Both the position numbers and the translations under genes were made by a program. A stretch of DNA of 64,000 nucleotides from Aquimarina sp. TRL1 (lineage in GTDB: Bacteria; Bacteroidota; Bacteroidia; Flavobacteriales; Flavobacteriaceae). The stretch covers positions 2,036,501 to 2,100,500 of the forward strand of contig NZ_CP053590.1 in assembly GCF_013365535.1 (NCBI RefSeq). The letters are read 5' to 3'. The first letter of the stretch is position 1, and every line of letters starts with the position of its first letter. Positions 51,911 through 61,558 of this stretch are shown in pieces. Under the pieces are notes generated by a model. That model saw nothing but the letters and a program-made list of their open reading frames with translations, had not been told where the DNA came from and searched no databases.

Positions 51911-53182
51911 TTAGTCGATATATTCGAATCCACAATATGGTACAAGTACTTCCGGAATTTTGATACCTTTAGATGTTTGGTAATTTTCCAGAATACCGGC
52001 AAGTACCCTAGGAAGTGCCAGAGAACTTCCGTTAAGGGTATGTGCTAATTGTTTTTTACCATTTTTATCCTTGTATCTCAGTTTTAAACGGTTTGCCTGA
52101 AATGTTTCGAAGTTAGATACAGAGCTGATTTCTAACCAGCGATCTTGTGCTGTCGAAAAGACTTCAAAATCATATGTCAGGGCTGCTGTAAAACCAATAT
52201 CCCCTCCGCATAATCGAAGAATTCTGTATGGAAGTTTTAACTCTCCCAGGATTTCTTTGACATGATCAACCATTCCTTCTAGTGCCTCATAAGAATTTTC
52301 AGGCTTTTCTATTCTTACAATTTCGACTTTATCGAATTGGTGTAATCTGTTAAGACCTCTTACGTGTGCTCCATAAGATCCGGCTTCTCTTCGAAAACAA
52401 GGAGTGTATCCGGTACAGCAAATAGGAAGATCACTTTCCTGTAATAAATTGTCTCTGTACATATTCGTTACGGGCACTTCTGCAGTTGGAATAAGGTATA
52501 AGTCATCTCCTGTTACATGGTACATCTGACCTTCTTTGTCAGGTAATTGTCCTGTTCCGTATCCCGAAGCCTCATTTACCAAATGAGGTACCTGGAATTC
52601 TTTATACCCCGCAGCAGTGTTTTTGTCCAGAAAATAATTGATTAATGCACGCTGTAATCTTGCTCCCTTTCCTTTGTAAATAGGAAAACCAGCACCACTA
52701 ACTTTTACGCCTAGTTCAAAATCAATGATGTCATACTTTTTAGCAAGTTCCCAGTGAGGTAATGCTCCTTCTTCCAAAGCAGGAATTGTTCCTTCTTTGA
52801 ATATTTCTTCATTGTCTTCTTCTGTATTTCCAGGGGCAACAGAACTATGTGGAATATTAGGAATCGTATATAATATTGCGGTTAGTTCTTCCTGAACCGT
52901 ATTTAGCTTAGCTGATAATTCTTTGGATGTTTCTTTTAATTGCGATGTTTTTTCCTTTAAGATAGTAGCTTTTTGTTGCTCTCCATTTTTGAATAATATC
53001 CCAATTTCTTTAGATATTTTATTGGATTCTGCTAAGGTGTTATCAAGTTTCGCCTGTGTGGCACGACGTTCTTCATCAAGAGAAATTATCTTTTCTATAG
53101 AAGAAGCGGCATCAAAATTCCGCTTTGCTAAAGCCTGGATAAATTCCTCTTTGTTTTCAATGATTTGTTGTACTAATAACAT
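51911..53182 (-). CDS. serS: Seryl-tRNA synthetase
   Basis: A 423-residue class II synthetase charging tRNA-Ser. The N-terminal two-helix coiled-coil arm for tRNA binding is visible (ERRATQAKLDNTLAESNKIS, then KTSQLKETSKELSAKL). Motif 2 appears in CFRREAGSYGAHVRGLNRLHQFDKVEIVR and motif 3 in LNGSSLALPRVLAGILENYQ. Normal length. The TPR gene follows after 65 bases with a hairpin between. Confidence 0.97.
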   Translation of the reverse strand: MLLVQQIIENKEEFIQALAKRNFDAASSIEKIISLDEERRATQAKLDNTLAESNKISKEIGILFKNGEQQKATILKEKTSQLKETSKELSAKLNTVQEELTAILYTIPNIPHSSVAPGNTEEDNEEIFKEGTIPALEEGALPHWELAKKYDIIDFELGVKVSGAGFPIYKGKGARLQRALINYFLDKNTAAGYKEFQVPHLVNEASGYGTGQLPDKEGQMYHVTGDDLYLIPTAEVPVTNMYRDNLLQESDLPICCTGYTPCFRREAGSYGAHVRGLNRLHQFDKVEIVRIEKPENSYEALEGMVDHVKEILGELKLPYRILRLCGGDIGFTAALTYDFEVFSTAQDRWLEISSVSNFETFQANRLKLRYKDKNGKKQLAHTLNGSSLALPRVLAGILENYQTSKGIKIPEVLVPYCGFEYID

Positions 53183-53303
53183 GATATTTGTTTTTGGCGA
53201 TTTTAGTACTCATTCCGATGAGTAATAAAAAAACGATAACTTCCTGTGTGTTATTTTCGCTCAGAAGAGTTATCGAATAGTTGATTCGCAATTTTAAAAA
53301 AAA

Positions 53304-53311
53304 CAAAAGTA
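53304..53311 (-). promoter_or_regulatory. Putative -7 element (TACTTTTG) of serS
   Basis: A full TAnnTTTG match on the minus strand. It implies a leader of about 115 bases before the serS ATG at 53182, long enough for a regulatory leader. No TTG is found at the usual distance. Confidence 0.4.
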
Positions 53312-53531
53312 AAGAAAACATAATTTTTTAACCACTATATCCAAAAGAAACTAACAGGAAAAATAGTTTCCTTTTTTTTAAAAAGGGAAAAACGAATGTT
53401 TCTGAAAGAAATAATTTTTAGAAAAACATATGGAAAGGGCTACATGTATGAGGTCAAAAAGAAGAGATTTTTTTGATTTTTTATAAAGTACAGTTGAATT
53501 ATTTTCATGATCAAAGTACTTGAGTTTGTTG

Positions 53532-53539
53532 TACATTTG
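53532..53539 (+). promoter_or_regulatory. -7 element (TACATTTG) directly before the LysR start
   Basis: A full TAnnTTTG match ending six bases before the ATG at 53545. If it is used, the transcript would begin at or next to the start codon, i.e. leaderless. Confidence 0.45.
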
Positions 53540-53544
53540 GTTTT

Positions 53545-54432
53545 ATGGACATTAAGTATTTTAAACTTATTAAGACGATACAGGAAGAAGGAAACCTTGC
53601 GAATTCATCTGATAAGCTTTTTTTGACACAATCAGCATTGAGTCACCAGCTAAAAGAGTTGGAAGAGCGACTTGGGTTTAAGGTGTTTTATAGAACGAGG
53701 AATAAATGGACATTGACAGATGAAGGGGTTGCTTTATATAAGTTGGGAAACCGGATTTTGGATACGATAGAAAAAGGATTTCAAGATATAGCGCAAATAC
53801 AGGAAGGCTCTAAAGGAAATATAAAAATTAGTACTGAGTGTTATTCTTTTTATCAGGGGTTGTCGGGTTTTATTCAGAAAATGAAGCTGCTTTACCCGGA
53901 GATTACAGTCGATTTTGATTTGGAGGCAACACATCAACCGATTTCTAAGGTTGTTTCCAGAGAAATAGATATCGCGATAGTGACAGCAAAACCAAAAGAT
54001 AACTCATTAGTGAGTACAGCATTTTTTGAAGATGAAATTTTTGCAGTGATGCATAAAGAGAATCAATTCGCAGAATTGCCTTACCTCGAACCGGATTCTT
54101 TTGTAGAGATGCATTTGATTATTCATTCTTATCCTTTAGAGACAGTTGCTGTTTATGAGCATTTTTTAAAGCCTCGGCATGTGATGCCATATAAGATATC
54201 AGCTATTCCATTAACAGAGGTGTCTCTGGAAATGGTTGCTGCTAATATGGGGGTTATGTGTATGCCGAGATGGGGTGCGAATTCTTTTGTGTTGCCAGAT
54301 GATTTGATTTTCAAAAAAATCCTGAAACAAGGACTAAAGAGAAAGCACTATTTGGTGGTGAGAAAAGAAGATCGGTCTAAACGGTATATTCAGGATTTTA
54401 TCGCCAATTTTAAAGAGTGTTTTCTGAGGTGA
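53545..54432 (+). CDS. LysR-family transcriptional regulator
   Basis: A 295-residue LTTR. N-terminal winged helix-turn-helix (IKTIQEEGNLANSSDKLFLTQSALSHQLKELEERLGFKVFYRTRNKWTLT), then a periplasmic-binding-protein-like effector domain (from about residue 90, GNIKISTECYSFYQGLSGFI). It may respond to a small-molecule effector. The classic self-target, a divergent neighbour, would be serS, which is unlikely; the regulated gene may be elsewhere. It is convergent with the alpha/beta hydrolase. Confidence 0.9.
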   Translation: MDIKYFKLIKTIQEEGNLANSSDKLFLTQSALSHQLKELEERLGFKVFYRTRNKWTLTDEGVALYKLGNRILDTIEKGFQDIAQIQEGSKGNIKISTECYSFYQGLSGFIQKMKLLYPEITVDFDLEATHQPISKVVSREIDIAIVTAKPKDNSLVSTAFFEDEIFAVMHKENQFAELPYLEPDSFVEMHLIIHSYPLETVAVYEHFLKPRHVMPYKISAIPLTEVSLEMVAANMGVMCMPRWGANSFVLPDDLIFKKILKQGLKRKHYLVVRKEDRSKRYIQDFIANFKECFLR

Positions 54433-54439
54433 AAATCAG

Positions 54440-55222
54440 CTATTTTTTGCTGGGAAACAGATATTGATGGATAAATGTAGTTACAAGCTGTAATACAATT
54501 TCGGGGGCTTCTTTATGAGGAGTGTGTTTTATGTTTGGGATAATGTGTGTTCGTGTGGTTCCTGAGACTTGTTGATGAATACGTTGAACCTGTTCTATGG
54601 TTCCATATTCGTCATCTGCTCCTTGGATAATAAGCGCAGGACAAGAGATCTTCGGAAGAAAATGCTCGATATTCCAGTTTCTGAACTCTGGAGTGGTCCA
54701 GGTGCTTGCCCAAGCCCAAAACATAGCTTCTGTTTTAGAGCCGTGATATTTTTGTAATCGAGATTTTAGATTGGTTTCCCGATATAGTTTTTCAGCATCT
54801 TTAATTCCTTTTATTGTTATATCTTCTACAAAAATATGCGCGCCTTCTGTTATAATTCCAGAAATTAACTCAGGGTATTGGGCGGCGGCTATTAAGGCAA
54901 TTGACCCTCCGTCACTATGTCCAAATAAAATAGCATTTTGGCAGCTGTTTTCTCGTAATAACCGGGCTAAAATAGCAGCTTCTATTTCGAGGTAATTACT
55001 AGTTCTTCTAGGAGAAGAAAACGCTTTTGATTGTCCATATCCCTGGCGATCATATATCAATACATTGCACTTGGTTAAAGAGCTTAGTTTTTCAGGGAAA
55101 TCCCGCCAAAGTTCTATGCACCCCAGAGAATCATGAAGGAATACTATAGTGGGAGAATTCGGAGCGTAACTGATTTTTTTTAATGCTAATCCTTTGGTTT
55201 CGTTACTTTGATTTGATGCCAT
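54440..55222 (-). CDS. Alpha/beta hydrolase
   Basis: A 260-residue hydrolase. The oxyanion region is FLHDSLGCIELW, the nucleophile elbow is FGHSDGGSIA (Ser about residue 104), the acid is likely Asp in IQGADDEYG, and the catalytic His is in NIKHTPHKEAPE. No signal peptide is visible. Possible activities include an esterase or peptidase of small molecules; I cannot narrow it. Confidence 0.85.
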   Translation of the reverse strand: MASNQSNETKGLALKKISYAPNSPTIVFLHDSLGCIELWRDFPEKLSSLTKCNVLIYDRQGYGQSKAFSSPRRTSNYLEIEAAILARLLRENSCQNAILFGHSDGGSIALIAAAQYPELISGIITEGAHIFVEDITIKGIKDAEKLYRETNLKSRLQKYHGSKTEAMFWAWASTWTTPEFRNWNIEHFLPKISCPALIIQGADDEYGTIEQVQRIHQQVSGTTRTHIIPNIKHTPHKEAPEIVLQLVTTFIHQYLFPSKK

Positions 55223-55704
55223 GAAAATATGCGCTTGTTTATTGAGATGGAGCAGGTAATATATGGAATTAATTTAGTTGATGTTATAAAGATATGTTTT
55301 TTGAATAAAAAAGAGTAACGGAGTCCCTCCTCGGTCTTTTGGAAAATAAAGAGTTAATTAAAACAAAACAAAAGACGTTAAATGTTAAAAGGTAGATTAA
55401 TGTAAAAACTTGATTTACTATCCAGAGGTTATGGGGTGTTGTCTTCTGTTTAGAAAAAGAATGCTAGGCTAAAATGATGCAAACTAAGGTATTAATGTGT
55501 CGAAAATAAGTATGAAAAGTCGTTTTAGGCGTATGAAGAAAATAAATAAGGAATAAGAGATGAAAAAATATTTATGGTTTCAATAATTAAGTGTTTTGTT
55601 GTTTTTTGTTTCTTTTTGTAAGTTAAACTTCCTTAAAACAATTGTTAATTTTATACGATTTCCTCTTTTTTAACATTTAATGTTGATAATTAAATATAAT
55701 TAAG
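55223..55704. other. AT-rich intergenic region with a short palindrome
   Basis: 482 bases without a gene. AACATTTAATGTT (55672-55684) is a 13-base palindrome 20 bases before the protease ATG and could be an operator. No TAnnTTTG element was found close to the start. Confidence 0.4.
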
Positions 55705-56595
55705 ATGAAAAAACGACAAAAACTATTATCGATGCTATCTCTAGGTTTACTAGGGGTGAGTGTGTTATTTACTTCTTGCGAAAAAGATAACAATTTTGAA
55801 TTAAGTGAAAGTACGGAACTGACAGAAGGGTTCTCGATAGATGCTGATATACCAGATGTGTCTATTGGGTATCCGGATATACCATATGAAGAGGTTGAGA
55901 TAAATGGAAAGAAGATTGTGGTACAGAGATTACCTGGTAGAGGTTTTATTATTAATAGAGATCAGTTTGTGACTAAGGAAGGTCTTGAAAGGATGGTGGC
56001 AAATGAGAAAGCTAATGTAGGGGAAAATGGAATGCCAAGAATATGGACAAATGGGGTTGTGTATTATCAATATGATAACCTTTATGGTCCCCCAAGTCAG
56101 ACGGTAAAAGATAAAGTAGCTAGTGCTATGAGGTATATTGAGTCGGTAACGAGCTTGAGATTTGTTTTTGGAAAAGGGAATGGTTTTTATATTTCTATAG
56201 AGCAAGGAGGAAATGCAGCTGAAGTAGGAATGCGAGGAGCAGGACAGTTTTTTTCAATTAGTAGTTCGGCTTCTTTTGCTACGACTGTGCATGAATTAGG
56301 GCATACAATAGGGTTGGCGCATGAACATCAAAGAGCAGATAGGGATAATTATATCGCAGTTAACCCTAACGTTTTAAGGGGGAGATTGAGAGACCAGTAT
56401 AAGAAAGAAGGGGTTACTTTTGGTAGCTTTGACTGGGACTCTATTATGTTGTATCCATCAAGAAGACAGTCTAATGGAGAATGGGATGTAATAAGAGCTT
56501 CAGATCGAAAACCATTTAGATCCAGATTGTCTAATTCTAATTCAGGATTTAGCCAAGGAGATTTGGCGGTTATAAGAGCGTTGTATAACAGATAA
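55705..56595 (+). CDS. Astacin-like (M12A) zinc metalloprotease, lipoprotein
   Basis: A 296-residue exported protease. The lipoprotein signal ends SVLFTSC (Cys25). The zinc site is the astacin signature HELGHTIGLAHEHQRADRDNYI (HExxHxxGxxHExxRxDRD), and the Met-turn is in DSIMLYPS. A prodomain-like segment precedes the catalytic domain, which starts near residue 110. Surface lipoprotein astacins probably degrade host or prey protein. It is a single gene bounded by a terminator. Confidence 0.92.
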   Translation: MKKRQKLLSMLSLGLLGVSVLFTSCEKDNNFELSESTELTEGFSIDADIPDVSIGYPDIPYEEVEINGKKIVVQRLPGRGFIINRDQFVTKEGLERMVANEKANVGENGMPRIWTNGVVYYQYDNLYGPPSQTVKDKVASAMRYIESVTSLRFVFGKGNGFYISIEQGGNAAEVGMRGAGQFFSISSSASFATTVHELGHTIGLAHEHQRADRDNYIAVNPNVLRGRLRDQYKKEGVTFGSFDWDSIMLYPSRRQSNGEWDVIRASDRKPFRSRLSNSNSGFSQGDLAVIRALYNR

Positions 56596-56631
56596 TTTTT
56601 ATACTAATTTAGGTAGGGGTACCTAATTTTT

Positions 56632-56680
56632 GAAAACAGTCTTTTCTTATTGATGAGGAAGGCTGTTTTCTTTTGTTTTT
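56632..56680. terminator. Bidirectional terminator
   Basis: GAAAACAGTCTTTT (56632-56645) pairs with GAGGAAGGCTGTTTTC (to 56670) through about 14 bp including wobbles, followed by a T-rich run. The stop of the minus-strand HTTM gene (56647-56649) lies inside it. Confidence 0.7.
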
Positions 56681-57990
56681 TTAGGGTATTTTATGATCCA
56701 TGGATTTGTAGAAAAATAATTCCACGGGACATTGGCTATATCAACTTCAGGGTCAATAAACAGACGTCTTTTTTTGCCGTTGATAGAGACTTTGCTATCG
56801 ATGTATACTTCAATTTCTTTGCCTTGCTGATGATATTCTTTTTTTAAACGTTGAGCAAATTGCCACATCGCATCAGGTTTGGTAGATACTGTTCGGATTT
56901 GTTTATTGGATAGGTAGTCACTTTTATTGATGAATACACGTTCATCTTTGTCTTTTTCCTTAATATAGAAATTAGTAATTCCTGCTCGGCTTCTAAGCAT
57001 CATGCGCCAGCTCATTCGGTGTCCTTCTTCTGTCCATAAGACATCCCCGGGAATGATCCAGTGTCTCAAAGGGAGTGCTATTTGTACCAGAAGGTAGATA
57101 AAAAAGACAGGAATAATAATAGTACTGAACTTAGGAATAATTAGTTCGTTTTTGGTGTAAAACGGTTTTTCCTTTAAAAAACGTCGGTTAATAACTTCTC
57201 TAGGAAAGAAAAATAAACTGAATGCTAATGACAGGTATGGAAAAATACCAACCTGAAAAACAATGGAATTAAATAAATGAAAAAAGATACTTGCTCCAAA
57301 AGCAAGCCATCTTGTTCTTCTCCAGAGGAGTAGTGGAATAATTAATAAATCATATAGTATACCGGTATAAGCAATACTTACATGTGCCCAGTGATTTTGT
57401 AACACCTTTCCAATAATAGGGTAATGGGCTTTTGCGGCCATTAAGTTTTTGGGAACGGTAAAATCAAGCCAATCTGGATACCATTTGGCAACTGATCCAT
57501 AGGTGTATACAATCCACATTTGACCAATGATAAGTAATAAGCACCATCTGGGCATACTGAGCTTTTTCTTGTCGGGATGTTGTTTCGTGTCCAGAGAGTA
57601 ATAATCAGCAGCAGGCAGGCAAATCATAATACAGCATAAGAGTAGTAGCAGATAGTAGTGATTGTTATAAGAGGATTTTTGCATAAAATACACCCCTGCC
57701 CACATTAGAGTATATGCACTCATACTAAGTTTATATCGGTACCCTATCATGACTAATAATCCGAAGATTCCCATGATTGCATAGTAATAGTACATGCCAT
57801 TTCCTGGTAATGGCTGTAGGAAATCAAATCCTATAAAGTTGAATGTAAAATCAGGAGCAACCAGTGTTCTTTTAATCCATCCAGTAAAAATAGCTCCTAT
57901 AGCCTCGAGGGCGATCAATAGCCCGAAGATAATCCGAAATACAATAAGAGGACTGTTATCTATATGGGTAAACAACCAACGGTTAATCAT
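56647..57990 (-). CDS. HTTM-domain membrane protein
   Basis: A 447-residue protein with the horizontally transferred transmembrane (HTTM) domain, related to vitamin K-dependent gamma-carboxylase. Several hydrophobic helices (for example FRIIFGLLIALEAIGAIF, YYYAIMGIFGLLVMIGY, YLLLLLCCIMICLP) are followed by a soluble C-terminal region (from about residue 300: HRMSWRMMLRSRAGITNFYIKEK). The function in bacteria is unknown. Its start overlaps the ribF stop by 4 bases, indicating translational coupling. Confidence 0.87.
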   Translation of the reverse strand: MINRWLFTHIDNSPLIVFRIIFGLLIALEAIGAIFTGWIKRTLVAPDFTFNFIGFDFLQPLPGNGMYYYYAIMGIFGLLVMIGYRYKLSMSAYTLMWAGVYFMQKSSYNNHYYLLLLLCCIMICLPAADYYSLDTKQHPDKKKLSMPRWCLLLIIGQMWIVYTYGSVAKWYPDWLDFTVPKNLMAAKAHYPIIGKVLQNHWAHVSIAYTGILYDLLIIPLLLWRRTRWLAFGASIFFHLFNSIVFQVGIFPYLSLAFSLFFFPREVINRRFLKEKPFYTKNELIIPKFSTIIIPVFFIYLLVQIALPLRHWIIPGDVLWTEEGHRMSWRMMLRSRAGITNFYIKEKDKDERVFINKSDYLSNKQIRTVSTKPDAMWQFAQRLKKEYHQQGKEIEVYIDSKVSINGKKRRLFIDPEVDIANVPWNYFSTNPWIIKYPKKTKENSLPHQ

Positions 57991-58919
57991 AATAAGGAAT
58001 TAATATAATCTCTGGAGAAATCTTCGTCTTGTTGCATTGCCGCTTTTAGCTCCTCAATAGAATCGAATTTTTTCTCATCTCGGATTCGGGTTAACAGTTC
58101 GATTTGTATTTTCTTTTCGTATAAATTAAAAGAAGCATCAAAAAAATGCGTTTCTATAGATTGTTTAGTACCATTTACAGTAGGGTTATTTCCAATATTC
58201 ATCATGCCAAAACACGTTTTGTTATCGATAATTGATTTTACGATATAAACTCCTTTTTTTGGGATTAATTTATACGGTTCTGGAATGTGTAGGTTGGCAG
58301 TAGGATATTCTAATTTTCGTCCTAATTCTTTCCCTTTTACAATTTTTCCGGTAAGCATAAAATTATATCCAAGGTATTTGTTTGCCTTGGTGATATCTCC
58401 TTCTAATAAAGCATGCCTTATTTTGGTAGAACTTACTGCTACATCTTCTATGTCTTGTTTACTGATTTCTTCCACTGAGAAATTGTACGTTTTTCCATAG
58501 CTGATCAGATCATTAATATCAGAGTTTCTGTTTCTTCCGAATCGATGATCGTATCCTATGATGATGTGTTTGGCATTTAGATTATCCACCAGTATTTGTT
58601 CTACATATTCTCCGGCTTTTAGTCTGGAGAATTCCTGGGTAAAAGGGTGAATGACTAAATTGTCTAATCCTGTCTTTTGCAAAATCTGAATACGTTCTTC
58701 TATCGTATTTATCAATTTGATCCCGGTATCTTTTTGAAGCACCATTCTTGGGTGTGGGAAAAAAGTAAGAATCAGAGATTCCTGATCGTTTTTTTTTGCA
58801 GTTTCTACCAGGCGCTCTATTATTTTTTTATGACCGATGTGTACTCCATCAAAAGTCCCAATGGTAACCACGGATGGAATAGAAGTGTCATATGTATCGG
58901 CGGAGTCGTAGCGTTTCAA
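57987..58919 (-). CDS. ribF: Bifunctional riboflavin kinase/FAD synthetase
   Basis: A 310-residue enzyme making FMN and FAD. The N-terminal adenylyltransferase has TIGTFDGVHIGHKKII (HIGH-like), IIGYDHRFGRNR, and SSTKIRHALLEGD. The C-terminal riboflavin kinase domain has GRKLEYPTANLHIPEPYKLIPKKGVYIV. The gene is followed by, and overlaps, the HTTM gene. Confidence 0.95.
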   Translation of the reverse strand: MKRYDSADTYDTSIPSVVTIGTFDGVHIGHKKIIERLVETAKKNDQESLILTFFPHPRMVLQKDTGIKLINTIEERIQILQKTGLDNLVIHPFTQEFSRLKAGEYVEQILVDNLNAKHIIIGYDHRFGRNRNSDINDLISYGKTYNFSVEEISKQDIEDVAVSSTKIRHALLEGDITKANKYLGYNFMLTGKIVKGKELGRKLEYPTANLHIPEPYKLIPKKGVYIVKSIIDNKTCFGMMNIGNNPTVNGTKQSIETHFFDASFNLYEKKIQIELLTRIRDEKKFDSIEELKAAMQQDEDFSRDYINSLL

Positions 58920-59085
58920 GAAATGTAGATTTTAGTGTAACTTAGATAAAGGAAAATAACACAGGAAGTAGCATAAAAATAAAACGACCATATGCTTTTG
59001 GGGTAGGTGTGTTTAGTTGCGTAGCGAATGTGTTTTATTTTAAACATAATTGGATAAAATTAATGAATTGTTGGGAAAAAACGTA

Positions 59086-59715
59086 TTATTTTCCGTTAAA
59101 CGTATTCATTGTATTGGCTAGCCCTCCCGAAATAAATGATTTGATTAGTTGAGTTCCTTTATCAAGTCGTTCAGGCATAGCAGCTTCTTCTTCTGAATTC
59201 CATTCTCCCAGTACGTAATCAACTTGTCTGCCTTTGTGAAAATCTGCACCTACGCCAAACCGAAACCTTGGGTAGGCAGAGGTGTTTAGTTGGGCTTCGA
59301 TATCTTTTAGTCCATTATGCCCGCCGGAACTTCCTTTTCCTTTTACACGAATAGTACCAAAAGACAGGTTGATATCGTCAGTGATAATCAATAGGTTCTC
59401 AATGTTTATTTTTTCTTTGGTTAACCAGTATTTGACTGCTTTTCCGCTGAGATTCATATATGTATTTGGCTTGAGGAGCGTAATCGTTCTTCCTTTGTGT
59501 TTGAACTTAGAAATATCCCCTAATTTTTCAGTTTCAAAAGAGATGTTTTCTTCTTTTGCTAGGGCGTCTAGTATTTTAAAACCGATATTGTGTCGGGTAT
59601 TTTTATACTTAGGACCAATATTACCTAAGCCGACAATTAGAAATTTTTTCATGAGATCTTCTGAGGTTTCCGAAAGGGGTTGTTTGGAAAATATTTTTTT
59701 TAAAAAGGAAAACAT
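59086..59715 (-). CDS. pth: Peptidyl-tRNA hydrolase
   Basis: A 209-residue enzyme recycling tRNA from peptidyl-tRNA. Motifs are KFLIVGLGNIGPKY, NTRHNIGF with the catalytic His, and DDINLSFGTIRVKGKGSSGGHNGLKDIE. A 21-residue N-terminal extension (MFSFLKKIFSKQPLS) with no conserved role precedes the core; an ATG at 59652 would remove it. It lies downstream of the prs-rplY pair, separated by a strong terminator. Confidence 0.95.
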   Translation of the reverse strand: MFSFLKKIFSKQPLSETSEDLMKKFLIVGLGNIGPKYKNTRHNIGFKILDALAKEENISFETEKLGDISKFKHKGRTITLLKPNTYMNLSGKAVKYWLTKEKINIENLLIITDDINLSFGTIRVKGKGSSGGHNGLKDIEAQLNTSAYPRFRFGVGADFHKGRQVDYVLGEWNSEEEAAMPERLDKGTQLIKSFISGGLANTMNTFNGK

Positions 59716-59775
59716 ATCGATGTTTTGGGTAGGGGGTAAAATGATCTGATAAGTTTATAGAAATATAGTTAAAAA

Positions 59776-59824
59776 ACAAAAAGAGCATTCTGATCTTAGA
59801 AGATATTCAGAATGCTCTTTTTAA
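59776..59824. terminator. Strong terminator after rplY
   Basis: A perfect 16-bp stem (59778-59793 with 59807-59822, arm AAAAAGAGCATTCTGA) with a 13-base loop, A run before and T run after. It lies 24 bases past the rplY stop on the minus strand. Confidence 0.85.
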
Positions 59825-59845
59825 TAATATAAACTAAGATTTTGC

Positions 59846-60439
59846 TTATGCAGCATCCTCTTCTGCTCCTTCTTCCTCTTCCTCAGCAACAGCATTACGA
59901 GATGTCTTCACTTGACAAATAACAGTGTTGTCAGGGTGTAAGATTGTGTAGTCTTCACTAGCTACATCAGTAACATATAATTTGTTTCCGATTCTTAACT
60001 CTGTAATATCTCCCTGAATTACGTCAGGAAGCTTTGATGCTAATCCTTTTACTTTGATACGACGTAAGTTGAAACGCAATACCCCTCCGGCACGAACTCC
60101 TCTTGAGTTTCCTGTAGTTTCGAATGGGATTTCCATTGTGATTGGCTTGTCGTCAAAGATCTGAACAAAATCAATGTGTAAGATTTTGTCTGTTACAGGA
60201 TGGAATTGAATATCCTGAAGGATAGCATTGATGGTTGTTCCATTATCCAATACAATTTCCACGGTATGAACGTCTGGAGTGTACACTAAGTTTTTAAAAG
60301 CAATTTCTGGTGCTGAAAAGTGTACAATAGTGTCTCCACCGTAAATAACACAAGGTACCTGTCCAGCATTACGTAAGGCTTTAGTTGCTTTTTTACCTAC
60401 GCTTTCTCTTTGAGATGCATTGATTGTTAATGACTTCAT
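59846..60439 (-). CDS. rplY: 50S ribosomal protein L25/general stress protein Ctc
   Basis: A 197-residue CTC-type L25. The N-terminal beta-barrel ([33 protein letters not shown]) binds 5S rRNA; the extra TL5 C-terminal domain (from about residue 95) ends in an acidic tail ([12 protein letters not shown]). It is downstream of prs by 25 bases; this pairing is common in many bacteria. Confidence 0.95.
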   Translation of the reverse strand: MKSLTINASQRESVGKKATKALRNAGQVPCVIYGGDTIVHFSAPEIAFKNLVYTPDVHTVEIVLDNGTTINAILQDIQFHPVTDKILHIDFVQIFDDKPITMEIPFETTGNSRGVRAGGVLRFNLRRIKVKGLASKLPDVIQGDITELRIGNKLYVTDVASEDYTILHPDNTVICQVKTSRNAVAEEEEEGAEEDAA

Positions 60440-60464
60440 TTTGATATATATTAATGTTTATTAA

Positions 60465-61406
60465 TTACATAAGAAATTTAGAGCTGATTGATTCGTTGTG
60501 GTGTACTCGGTACATCACATCGGCAAATAAATCTGCACATGATACAACTCTAATTTTTTTAGATTCTTTTTTTAATGGGATTGAATCGGTTACAATTAGC
60601 TCTTCCAGTTTAGATCCTTCGATTCTTTCATAAGCACTTCCTGATAGGATAGGGTGTGTACAAATTGCACGAACACTTTTTGCACCTCTTTCAATCATTA
60701 CATCGGCAGCTTTTGTCAATGTTCCGGCAGTATCTACCATATCATCAACTAAAACCACATTTTTTCCCTCTACATTTCCAATAAGCTCCATATGAGAAAT
60801 TATATTGGCCTTTTCTCGCTGTTTGTAACAGATTACTACGTCACTTGACAGTGCTTTGGAGTATGCGTATGCTCTTTTTGATCCTCCCATATCAGGTGAT
60901 GCAATCGTAAGATTGTCTAAATTCAGAGACTGTAGATATGGTAAAAATATAGTAGAAGCAAAAAGATGATCAACTGGTTTCTCGAAGAATCCTTGAATTT
61001 GAGCTGCATGTAAATCCATAGTGATAATTCGTGTAGCTCCAGCTGTCTCTAACGTTTTAGCGATTAGTTTTGCAGCGATAGGAACTCTCGGCTTGTCTTT
61101 TCGATCCTGACGAGCCCATCCGTAGTATGGTAAAACAGCAGTAATATGTCTTGCAGAAGCTCTCTTAGCGGCATCTAACATTAATAACATTTCCATTAAA
61201 TGATCAGAGTTCGGATGTGTTGATCCGATAATAAAAACTCTGGCTCCTCTTACAGATTCTTCAAAAGAAGGTTGAAACTCTCCATCACTGTAAGTAGACG
61301 TAATGACATTACCTAATGTGGCACCATATGAAGCTGCAATTTTTTCTGCTAACTCTGTACTCTGACTACATGCAAAAAACTTTGCCTCAATTGCTGTTTT
61401 TGACAT
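60465..61406 (-). CDS. prs: Ribose-phosphate pyrophosphokinase
   Basis: A 313-residue PRPP synthase. Motifs: TSTYSDGEFQPSFEESVRGARVFIIGSTHPN, DLHAAQIQGFFEKPVDHL, and the PRPP-binding VVLVDDMVDTAGTLTKAADV. It supplies PRPP for nucleotide, His and Trp synthesis. It is transcribed away from the tRNA, with a -7-like TAAATTTG (61464-61471) on the minus strand. Confidence 0.97.
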   Translation of the reverse strand: MSKTAIEAKFFACSQSTELAEKIAASYGATLGNVITSTYSDGEFQPSFEESVRGARVFIIGSTHPNSDHLMEMLLMLDAAKRASARHITAVLPYYGWARQDRKDKPRVPIAAKLIAKTLETAGATRIITMDLHAAQIQGFFEKPVDHLFASTIFLPYLQSLNLDNLTIASPDMGGSKRAYAYSKALSSDVVICYKQREKANIISHMELIGNVEGKNVVLVDDMVDTAGTLTKAADVMIERGAKSVRAICTHPILSGSAYERIEGSKLEELIVTDSIPLKKESKKIRVVSCADLFADVMYRVHHNESISSKFLM

Positions 61407-61463
61407 AGGGTTTAAAGTGTTGTGTTGTAATTATTTAAAACTAATTTTTGTAAAAACGAGCTG

Positions 61464-61471
61464 CAAATTTA
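61464..61471 (-). promoter_or_regulatory. Putative -7 element (TAAATTTG) of prs
   Basis: A full TAnnTTTG match on the minus strand, 57 bases before the prs ATG at 61406. No TTG at the -33 distance is evident. Confidence 0.5.
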
Positions 61472-61536
61472 TAAATTTATTTGAAGAGTAACTCTTATTT
61501 TATTACTTATTTTATGGAAAGAAAGAAATATTTTTA

Positions 61537-61544
61537 TAATTTTG
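61537..61544 (+). promoter_or_regulatory. -7 element (TAATTTTG) of tRNA-Leu
   Basis: A full TAnnTTTG match ending 14 bases before the mature tRNA 5' end, leaving room for a short leader. The -33 element is weak. Confidence 0.55.
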
Positions 61545-61558
61545 CCGACCGATAAGAT

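Larger units (their letters stand above)
53183..53544. other. Divergent intergenic region serS / LysR
   Basis: 362 bases without a gene. It carries a -7 match for serS on the minus strand, TACTTTTG (53304-53311), and one for the LysR gene on the plus strand, TACATTTG (53532-53539). The remaining AT-rich sequence shows nothing else I can support. Confidence 0.5.
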
